NCBI RefSeq assembly: GCF_001945445.1
Contig: NZ_MSXW01000004.1
Span: 1-42,515 of the forward strand
Source of the DNA: Pseudomonas sp. PA27(2017)
Lineage (GTDB): Bacteria; Pseudomonadota; Gammaproteobacteria; Pseudomonadales; Pseudomonadaceae
Direction: 5' to 3'
DNA: 42,515 nucleotides
In this document: piece after piece, positions 36,368 to 42,515 of the stretch
How the letters are laid out: each line of letters starts with the position of its first letter
Numbering within the stretch: the first letter of the stretch is position 1
Notes under the pieces: model-generated
What the model was told of the DNA's origin: nothing
Database searches by the model: none
The model's input: only the letters and a program-made list of their open reading frames with translations
Translations under genes and position numbers: made by a program

Positions 36368-37189
36368 TCAGCGGGTGAAGCCGAACAGACGGGCGGGGTT
36401 GGCTACCAGCACCTGGGCGCGCTCGGCCGGCTCCAACAGCGCCTCGATCAGCGCCAATTGCTCGGCATAGTGTGTCCGATCTTCGAACTGGGTGTTGGGC
36501 CAATCGCTGCCCCACAGGAAGCGCTCGAGGCCGCCTGCCGCCTCACGTACCTGCGCCAGCACCCGAGTCGCCTGGGGCAGGTCGGACTGGCTGCGGTAGG
36601 CCGCCGACAGCTTCAGCCACACCCTTGAATCGCCGAGCAGCTGCAGAAATGCCCGGTGATTGGGGTTCTGCTCATCGATGCCGTGGTTCGGCAGACCGAA
36701 ATGATCGATCACTACTTCCACGCCGGTGGCGACGATGGCCGGCACGATCTGCGCCAGGTCATCGATACCACGCTGGATTTCCACCTGCCAGCCACGACGC
36801 GCCAGGCGCTCGAACAAGGCGTTCCACGCCGGGCCGGTGTAATCCTGCAGCGCCTTGCCGATCAGGTTCAGGCGAATGCCTACCACGCCGGCTGCCGCGA
36901 GCGCGTCCAGCTGCGCGTCGTCGATGTCGGCATCGACCACTGCCACGCCGCGCAGGCGCTCGGGGAAACGGCGCAGCGCCTCGACCATGAAGCTGTTGTC
37001 GGTGCCCAGAAAGCTCGGCTGGATCAGCACGCCATGGGACAAACCATGGTGGTCCAAGTGGCCGAGGTACTGCTCCACCAGCGCATCGTAAGCGGGGCTG
37101 TAGCGACGGTTGGCAACCATCGGCAGATCCTGGCGAAAGATATGCGCGTGGGTGTCGATGCCGGTGATGGCAGGGCGAGAGGTGCTCAT
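36368..37189 (-). CDS. Amidohydrolase-2 family metal-dependent hydrolase (lactonase-like)
   Basis: A 273-residue TIM-barrel hydrolase of the amidohydrolase-2 group. The N-terminal HxH metal motif is at H14/H16 (TGIDTHAHIF), VVIDHFGLP supplies a later histidine, and WGSDWPNTQ near the C-terminus holds the conserved Asp. Relatives include 2-pyrone-4,6-dicarboxylate lactonase, sulfomuconolactone hydrolase and ACMSD-like decarboxylases, so hydrolysis of a lactone from aromatic catabolism is a reasonable but unproved guess. The ATG at 37189 gives the family N-terminus; the longer frame upstream would run through the operator region. It is followed by the permease gene (28-base gap) and is divergent from the GntR-type regulator. 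Confidence 0.82.
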   Translation of the reverse strand: MSTSRPAITGIDTHAHIFRQDLPMVANRRYSPAYDALVEQYLGHLDHHGLSHGVLIQPSFLGTDNSFMVEALRRFPERLRGVAVVDADIDDAQLDALAAAGVVGIRLNLIGKALQDYTGPAWNALFERLARRGWQVEIQRGIDDLAQIVPAIVATGVEVVIDHFGLPNHGIDEQNPNHRAFLQLLGDSRVWLKLSAAYRSQSDLPQATRVLAQVREAAGGLERFLWGSDWPNTQFEDRTHYAEQLALIEALLEPAERAQVLVANPARLFGFTR

Positions 37190-37263
37190 TGAGGCGTTAC
37201 CTGATCGATTGTTATGGAGACCGGCACTGGTGCCAGCCACTGTTATCACGACATGCAGTCATA

Positions 37264-37289
37264 TATATGAATGGTTGACCATATATTCG
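37264..37289. promoter_or_regulatory. Palindromic operator candidate for the GntR-type regulator
   Basis: The AT-rich gap between the divergent amidohydrolase and regulator genes contains ATGGT-TG-ACCAT (37271-37282) flanked by ATAT on both sides. Its symmetry, AT-rich setting and place between divergent genes fit a GntR-family operator. It is about 80 bases from each start codon and could repress both. Confidence 0.6.
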
Positions 37290-37362
37290 CTTCAGCCATT
37301 CTGTCAATCGATCAGGCGGTGGTAGAGTGGCGCCTGCCTGTTGCAACGGACACAAAGACGCG

Positions 37363-38091
37363 ATGACTCTCGGATACGACGAACGCCTGCCGCTGTACCA
37401 ACGGCTGCGCGAAGAGATGCTGGCCAAGATCGCCGCTGGCGAGTGGTCACCCGGCGCACCGATTCCCACCGAAGCGGAGCTGACCAAGCTCTACGGCGTG
37501 GCCATAGGCACGGTGCGCAAGGCGGTGGACACCCTGGTCAACGAGGGGCTGCTGCTGCGCAGTCAAGGCCGCGGCACCTTCGTGCGCCGACCGAACTTCG
37601 ATGCATCGCTGGCGCGCTTCTTTCGCCAGGTGAACGCCAGCGGTGGCCGGGAAATCCCTTCCAGCCGGATTCTTTCCAAGGCCCTGCAAAAGCCGTCCAG
37701 GGAAATCGCCAAGGCACTCGCCCTGAAAAGCAGTGAGCAGGTGCTGCGTATGGAACGCCTGCGGGTGATCGAAGAGCGCACGCTGTTCCACGAGGAGATC
37801 TGGCTGCCCGCGTCGCGCTTCATCGTGCTGCTGGATATCGACTCGGCCACCTTCGGTGACCTGCTCTACCCCTTCTACGAGAAGCAGTGCGGCCAGTGCA
37901 TCGCCTCGGCCCGCGAGACCCTGACCGTTGGCAGCGCCGATGCCGAGATGGCCGGCACCCTGGCCATCGGCGAGGGTGACCCCATCGTGGTGATCGAACG
38001 TACGGCCCTGGGCTACGACCGCAGCCCGCTGGAATACCGTCTGTCGCGCGCTGCGGCGGCCAACTTCCGCTACCAGATCGATATCTGCTGA
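37363..38091 (+). CDS. GntR-family transcription regulator (HutC/UTRA subfamily)
   Basis: A 242-residue regulator. The N-terminal winged helix (residues about 8-77) has the GntR pattern LYQRLREEMLAKIAAGEWSPGAPIPTEAELTKLYGVAIGTVRKAVDTLVNEGLLLRSQGRGTF (shown in part). The C-terminal UTRA ligand-binding domain (about 95-240) shows IVIERTALGYDRSPLEYRLSR at its end. It is divergent from the amidohydrolase-permease pair and probably represses them until a small acidic ligand binds. The ATG at 37363 is preferred because it sits just before the winged helix; an earlier in-frame ATG (37327) lacks a ribosome site. The target palindrome candidate is at 37271-37282. Confidence 0.88.
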   Translation: MTLGYDERLPLYQRLREEMLAKIAAGEWSPGAPIPTEAELTKLYGVAIGTVRKAVDTLVNEGLLLRSQGRGTFVRRPNFDASLARFFRQVNASGGREIPSSRILSKALQKPSREIAKALALKSSEQVLRMERLRVIEERTLFHEEIWLPASRFIVLLDIDSATFGDLLYPFYEKQCGQCIASARETLTVGSADAEMAGTLAIGEGDPIVVIERTALGYDRSPLEYRLSRAAAANFRYQIDIC

Positions 38092-38374
38092 CGTGGGCGC
38101 CACGCTCCACCGCGTGGCCAAATCTGCCCTGTCCCCTCAATTCGTTGCGTGCTTCACGGCGCGCGGCCGGGTTGCTTTCGAACGCCCTCTCAACGGACGT
38201 CCGATGACCTGAGGGCCCCGTTGCAGGCGCGTTTGACTATTCCGATGTTAAAAAACATCAAGCCTGCATTTTTTCGATTTACGCCGCACTATCGAAGTGC
38301 TATCAGGTGCGTAAAGATTGCTGCTGTTTTGCATCGGCAGCCATAACAAGAACAACACTGTCAGGAATGCCCCC

Positions 38375-40009
38375 ATGAACAGCTTGCGTCGCTTGCCGAT
38401 CAATCGTCGTCTCTGGCTCATCATCGCGATGCCGGTGCTGATGCTGGTGCTGCTCGGCGCCTACATGCTCAACCAGATCAGCGTTGGCCTCTACGCCGGC
38501 AAGGCCGAGAAGACTCAGCACGTGGTGCAGACGGCCGTGGGCCTGCTCAAGTATTACCAGGGCCTGGAGGCCAACGGCACGCTGAGCCGCGAGCAGGCGC
38601 AGAAGCAGGCGATCGAGGTGATCCGCGGCCTGCGCTACGGCGGCCAGGAGTACTTCTGGATCAACGATCAGACGCCGACCATGATCATGCATCCGACCAA
38701 CGCCAAACTCGAGGGACAGAACCTGTCCGCCCTCAAGGATCCGGACGGCAAGGCGCTGTTCAACGAGATGGTCGCCATCGCCAAGCGCCAGGGCGCCGGC
38801 CCGGTCGATTATCGCTGGCCCAAACCAGGCGCCAGCGAGCCGGTACCGAAGATTTCCTACGTCGAGCTGTTCCAGCCCTGGGGCTGGATCATCGGCTCGG
38901 GCGTTTACGTCGACGACGTGCAGGCCGAGTTCAAATCCCAGGCAATGAAGGCCCTGGCCATCGGCGTGCCGGCCACCCTGCTGCTGATCGTTCTGGTGGT
39001 GATGATTTCGCGCAGCATCGCCACGCCGCTGCAGCAGGCCGTCGCGGCCATGGCCGACATCGCCAGCGGCCAGGGTGATCTGACCCACAAACTCGATGAC
39101 CAGGGTCGTGATGAGCTCGCTGCTCTGGCCGGACACTTCAATGCCTTCACCGGCAAGATGCGCCAGGTGATTCGCCAGTTGCTCGATTCCGCCTCCTCGC
39201 TCGACCAGGCCGCGCATTCGCTCGGCGACATTTCCAGCGCCGCTCAGCAGCACAGTCAACAGCAGGCCCAGCAAATGGAGCTGGTCGCCACCGCGGTCAA
39301 CGAAGTCACCTACGGCGTGCAGGACGTGGCCAAGAACGCCGAGCACGCCTCCAGCGAAGTGCGCACCGCCGAAGAGCAGGCGCGCCAGGGCCAGCACAAT
39401 ATCGACGCCAGCCTCAAGCAGATCGACCAGCTGTCCGGCACCATCGACAAGGCCGTGGCGGTGATCGAGTCGCTGGCCAGCGAAAGCACGCAGATCGGCG
39501 GGGTGCTGGAAGTGATTCGCTCGATTGCCGAGCAGACCAACCTGCTGGCGCTCAACGCCGCCATCGAGGCCGCCCGGGCCGGTGAACAGGGCCGCGGCTT
39601 CGCCGTGGTCGCCGACGAGGTGCGCCTGCTGGCCCAGCGCACGCAGAAATCCACGGCCGAGATCCAGGGCATGATCGAGCGCCTGCAGACCAACTCGCAG
39701 GCGGCGGTGAAAGCCATCGGCGACAGCAGCCACGCTTCGCGCCTGACCGTCGAACAAGCCAGCCAGGCCGGCGAAAGCCTGGCGCAGATCGCCCAGTCGC
39801 TGCGCAACCTGACCGGCCTCAACGCCTCGATCGCCAGCGCCACGCTGCAGCAATCCCACGTGGTCGACGACATCAACCAGAACGTCACCGAGACCGCCGC
39901 TCTGGCCCACAGCACCGCCGAGTCGGCCGATCAATCGAGCGCTGCCAGCCAGCACCTCAAGCAACTGGCCGAGCAACTCGGTCGCCTGCTGGGGCAGTTC
40001 CGCGTCTGA
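38375..40009 (+). CDS. Methyl-accepting chemotaxis protein with single-Cache (sCache_2) sensor
   Basis: A 544-residue chemoreceptor. TM1 lies at about 13-33 ([21 protein letters not shown]), a periplasmic single-Cache domain at about 35-185 with the hallmark [19 protein letters not shown] and [15 protein letters not shown]2 at about 190-210, then HAMP ([29 protein letters not shown]) and the signalling domain with the conserved tip [35 protein letters not shown]. Receptors with this sensor in pseudomonads (such as McpP of P. putida) bind small C2-C3 carboxylates, so a carboxylate ligand is plausible. The ATG at 38375 follows AGGAA; an earlier in-frame ATG (38318) has no support. It is preceded by a 283-base gap with no recognisable gene. 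Confidence 0.92.
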   Translation: MNSLRRLPINRRLWLIIAMPVLMLVLLGAYMLNQISVGLYAGKAEKTQHVVQTAVGLLKYYQGLEANGTLSREQAQKQAIEVIRGLRYGGQEYFWINDQTPTMIMHPTNAKLEGQNLSALKDPDGKALFNEMVAIAKRQGAGPVDYRWPKPGASEPVPKISYVELFQPWGWIIGSGVYVDDVQAEFKSQAMKALAIGVPATLLLIVLVVMISRSIATPLQQAVAAMADIASGQGDLTHKLDDQGRDELAALAGHFNAFTGKMRQVIRQLLDSASSLDQAAHSLGDISSAAQQHSQQQAQQMELVATAVNEVTYGVQDVAKNAEHASSEVRTAEEQARQGQHNIDASLKQIDQLSGTIDKAVAVIESLASESTQIGGVLEVIRSIAEQTNLLALNAAIEAARAGEQGRGFAVVADEVRLLAQRTQKSTAEIQGMIERLQTNSQAAVKAIGDSSHASRLTVEQASQAGESLAQIAQSLRNLTGLNASIASATLQQSHVVDDINQNVTETAALAHSTAESADQSSAASQHLKQLAEQLGRLLGQFRV

Positions 40010-40020
40010 GCCCTGCCCTG

Positions 40021-40049
40021 CTGCGAACGCACTTCGCATGCGTTCGCAG
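40021..40049 (+). terminator. Hairpin after the sCache chemoreceptor gene
   Basis: CTGCGAACGCA at 40021-40031 pairs perfectly with TGCGTTCGCAG at 40039-40049 across a 7-base loop, 11 bases after the stop. There is no following T-run, so it may act as a transcript-end stabiliser or rho-assisted terminator rather than a classical one. Confidence 0.55.
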
Positions 40050-40248
40050 CGGAATCGGCACCCGTTACATGGGCGTACGCAAAACGCCAAACGGCGGGCC
40101 ATAGCGGCAAGCTATAGCATCAATTAGCCATCACAAAACGCTTGCTTTCCTCTGTGCAAACATTAGCCTCAGCGTTCCCTGGCCATCCCCTCCTGCGAGC
40201 CCAACGAGCGCTGGAGCAAACCGGCCCTTCTGCCCATAGGTACCCAAG

Positions 40249-41886
40249 ATGTCGCAACCGCTAACGATCGCCCAGCGTCTGGCCATGGGTTTCGGGTTGG
40301 TGTTGTCGCTGATGATTCTGGTCGCCCTGGTCGGCATCCAGCGCGTGCAGGTGATCGATAGCAGCCTCAGTGAAGTCAACGACGGCGCCAGCCTCAAACA
40401 GCGCTATGCGATCAACTTCCGCGGCAGCGTGCACGACCGTGCCATCGCCATCCGAGACCTGGTCCTGGTCCGCGAGCCCGCCGCGCTGAACGAGCAACTG
40501 CAGAACATCGAGCGCCTCGACGCCTTCTACCAGCAATCGGCTGCGCCGCTGGACAAGTTGCTCACTGCCAGCACCGCGAGCGCCGAGGAACAACGCCAGC
40601 TCAGCCAGATCAAGGCCATCGAAAACACCGCCCGCCAACTGACCCGGCAACTGATCAGCCAGCGCCAGGGTGGCAATATCGAGGGCGCGCAGACGCTGCT
40701 GTCACGGGACGTGGCGGGCGCCTATACCGAATGGCTCAAGCGCATCAACGCCTTCATCGACCTGCAGGAAAAGGACATCACCACCAGCCTGGATGGCGTG
40801 CGTGAAACCGCGGGCAGCTTCGGCCTGCTGATCGTGACCGTCACCAGCGTGGCGATCCTGCTCAGCGTGGTCGTCTCCCTGCTGATCATCCGCCGCCTGC
40901 GCTCGACGCTGGGCGCCGAGCCTCACCAGGTGGCCGAGGTCATCCAGCGCCTGGCCGGCGGCGCCCTCGATCAGCGCATCGAGACGCGTTACCCGAACAG
41001 CGTGATGGGCGCCGTCAAGGACATGAGCGCGCGCCTCGGCGATACCATCGCCCAGGTGCGCAGCGCCGCCGACGAGCTGAACCTGGCGTCCGATCAGTTG
41101 CGCGCCACATCGGCCAGCAACAACCGCCAGTTGCAGGCGCAGTCCGAAGAGGCCGAGCAGATGGCCGCGGCCATCAACCAGATGGCCGCGACAGTCAACG
41201 AAGTGGCCGGTTATGCCGGCACCGCTGCCTCGGCCACCCGCAACGCCGATGGCGAAGTGGAAACCGGCAGCCAGTTGGTGACTCAGGGCGGCCAGGCGAT
41301 TCAGGAGCTGGCCAAGGTGCTCGACGCGGCTGCCGAGCAGGTCGAGCAACTGGCCCGCGACAGCAGCAACATCGAGACCATCATCGCGGTGATCACCGCG
41401 ATCGCCGACCAGACCAACCTGCTGGCGCTCAATGCCGCCATCGAAGCGGCGCGGGCGGGCGAGCATGGCCGCGGCTTTGCCGTGGTGGCCGATGAAGTAC
41501 GTTCGCTGGCCAGCCGCACGCAGACCTCGACCCGGGAAATCAGCGGCATGATCGAACAGCTGCAGGCCGGTGCCAGCGGTGCCGCACAGATCATGCAGAC
41601 GAGTAGCCAGATGGCCCGCAAGACGGTCGAGCAGACCGCCGAGACCGAACAGGCCCTAGGCCGCATTCGCCAGGAAGTCGGGGCGATCAAGGACATGAAC
41701 GCGCAGATCGCCAGCGCCGCTCAGCAGCAGAGCCTGGTGGCAGAAGACGTCAACCAGAACATTAGCCGCATTCACGCCAGCACGGTAGAAACCACCGCCG
41801 GCTCCACCCAGGTTTCCGCGGCCAGCGAGGAATTGTCGTCCCTGGCCCGCCGGCTTATCGAGCGGGTGAGTTTCTTCAAGGCCTGA
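40249..41886 (+). CDS. Methyl-accepting chemotaxis protein with four-helix-bundle sensor
   Basis: A 545-residue chemoreceptor. TM1 is at about 11-31 ([21 protein letters not shown]), a periplasmic all-helical 4HB-type sensor at about 32-185 ([19 protein letters not shown] is typical), TM2 at about 188-212 ([23 protein letters not shown]), then HAMP and a signalling domain with the conserved tip [42 protein letters not shown]. There is no C-terminal CheR-docking pentapeptide; it ends ERVSFFKA. The start at 40249 has only a weak AGG upstream. It follows the sCache receptor after 239 bases, so the pair may be a duplication-type neighbourhood of sensors rather than one operon. The ligand is unknown. 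Confidence 0.92.
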   Translation: MSQPLTIAQRLAMGFGLVLSLMILVALVGIQRVQVIDSSLSEVNDGASLKQRYAINFRGSVHDRAIAIRDLVLVREPAALNEQLQNIERLDAFYQQSAAPLDKLLTASTASAEEQRQLSQIKAIENTARQLTRQLISQRQGGNIEGAQTLLSRDVAGAYTEWLKRINAFIDLQEKDITTSLDGVRETAGSFGLLIVTVTSVAILLSVVVSLLIIRRLRSTLGAEPHQVAEVIQRLAGGALDQRIETRYPNSVMGAVKDMSARLGDTIAQVRSAADELNLASDQLRATSASNNRQLQAQSEEAEQMAAAINQMAATVNEVAGYAGTAASATRNADGEVETGSQLVTQGGQAIQELAKVLDAAAEQVEQLARDSSNIETIIAVITAIADQTNLLALNAAIEAARAGEHGRGFAVVADEVRSLASRTQTSTREISGMIEQLQAGASGAAQIMQTSSQMARKTVEQTAETEQALGRIRQEVGAIKDMNAQIASAAQQQSLVAEDVNQNISRIHASTVETTAGSTQVSAASEELSSLARRLIERVSFFKA

Positions 41887-41910
41887 AAGCCTGCTCATGA
41901 CCTCTATGAG

Positions 41911-42407
41911 CATGAGGCGGCAGCTACAAGGAAGAAGCGGCCACTAAAACCAACCTGTGGGAGCCCCGACCTCGGGGCCAAACGATTGCAGCCTGACTGC
42001 CTATTTCGGCAGTGCCTGAGCGAATCGCCGCGAGGTCGCGGCTCCCACAAAAACGGACCAAGTTCTCAGAGCCTGTTCAAAGTCTTATCTACGCATGAAG
42101 CGGCAACTACAAGGCAGAAGCGGCCACTCAAACCAACTTGTGGGAGCCCCGACCTCGGGGCGAAACGATTGCAGCCTGACTGCCTATCGGCGGTGCCTGA
42201 CTAATTCGCCGCGAGGTCGCGGCTCCCACAAAAACGAGCCAAGTTCTTAGAACCTGTTCAACGTCTTGTATGCGCATGAAGTGGCACCTACAAGGCAGAA
42301 GCAGACACTCAAACCAACCTGTGGGAGCCCCGACCTCGGGGCGAAACGATTGCAGCCTGACTGCCTGTTTCGGCGGTGCCTGAGCGATTCGCCGCGAGGT
42401 CGCGGCT
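41911..42407. repeat. Three tandem copies of a ~182-bp unit, each with an inverted REP pair (REPIN-like)
   Basis: Units begin at 41911, 42094 and 42275 (spacing 183 and 181). Each has the same order: CATGA(A/G)G-CGGCA..CTACAAGG, then GTGGGAGCCCCGACC and TCGGGGC, a spacer AAACGATTGCAGCCTGACTG, then GCCGCGAGGTCGCGGCTCCCAC as an inverted REP copy, and finally AGTTCT..GAGCCTGTTCAA. The REP pairs lie at 41957-42048, 42140-42229 and 42321-42407; the third lacks its CTCCCAC end. Together the two halves can form a long hairpin. This matches REP/REPIN elements of pseudomonads, which are mobilised by RAYT transposases; none is seen here. Confidence 0.88.
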
Positions 42408-42515
42408 TGTATGTTCTAGGCTAGGAACCTGTCGGGGGTGGAGGGACATGCGCGGCTTCTGCAAGCGACAAGCCAGACAGTGGGAGAATTCCCCCACCCC
42501 ATACTCACCGCAAAC
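42408..42515. other. Unassigned sequence at the window end
   Basis: No gene is recognised after the last repeat. A short palindrome GTGGGAGAATTCCCCCAC lies at 42480-42497, and the sequence before it does not match the 182-base unit, so the third unit ends abruptly near 42407. Confidence 0.4.

Noticed and set aside
38312..38345. Possible FliA (sigma-28) promoter before the sCache receptor gene
   Set aside because: TAAAG is present, but the sequence 15 bases later (GCATCGGC) fits the GCCGATAA box poorly, and a better -10 occurs only at the wrong spacing.
38092..38374. Searched for a gene or small RNA between the GntR gene and the sCache receptor
   Set aside because: No coding frame with a ribosome site and no clear promoter-terminator pair was found.
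38303..40102. Minus-strand open frame of 599 codons opposite the sCache receptor
   Set aside because: Antisense shadow of a confidently identified chemoreceptor.

Overview
The window is a GC-rich gammaproteobacterial chromosome segment, almost certainly from a Pseudomonas. The reasons are a complete wspA-F/wspR chemosensory operon next to prfB-lysS (the arrangement established in P. aeruginosa), typical pseudomonad RecJ, YaeQ, OpgD and SbcC proteins, AntA/AntR proteins of pseudomonad type, and REP-type palindromes with a GTGGGAGC head. The species cannot be named from the sequence alone. No rRNA, tRNA or CRISPR was seen.

Layout. Positions 1-411: end of an ISL3-type insertion sequence cut by the window edge, abutting the lysS terminator. 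447-3140: lysS and prfB (minus strand), prfB with its programmed +1 frameshift. 3299-13403: a membrane diguanylate cyclase, then the Wsp surface-sensing operon (wspA-B-C-D-E-F-R, all minus), whose output enzyme WspR also makes cyclic-di-GMP. 13591-22573: housekeeping genes on the minus strand (DUF533/TerB-like protein, recJ, yaeQ, opgD, ankyrin protein, sbcC); sbcC has no sbcD beside it. 22744-23871: exported PQQ-type sugar dehydrogenase-like protein.

24180-34991 is the most interesting part: an apparently complete route from indole to catechol. On the plus strand antABC encodes anthranilate 1,2-dioxygenase. On the minus strand an iif/ind-type operon encodes IifA (dienelactone-hydrolase/SnoaL fusion), IifB (short-chain dehydrogenase), IifC (styrene/indole-monooxygenase-type flavoprotein), IifD (flavin reductase) and an outer-membrane channel-like protein, closed by a strong terminator. 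By analogy with the Acinetobacter iif pathway, IifC/IifD epoxidise indole, IifB oxidises the dihydrodiol to 3-hydroxyindolin-2-one, IifA converts this to anthranilate, and AntABC yields catechol. An AraC/XylS-family regulator (AntR-like) is divergent from iifA. Paired TGCA-N6-GGATA-like boxes lie both between it and iifA and upstream of antA, which suggests that one regulator controls both operons. Between the two operons lies an Aer-like PAS chemoreceptor gene interrupted by an in-frame TAG.

35038-38091 is a second catabolic module: an ion-transporter-superfamily permease and an amidohydrolase (minus), divergent from a GntR/HutC-type regulator, with a palindromic operator candidate between; its substrate is unknown. 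38375-41886 holds two chemoreceptor genes (sCache-type and 4-helix-bundle-type). The window ends (41911-42407) in three tandem copies of a roughly 182-bp unit, each with a pair of inverted REP sequences (REPIN-like).
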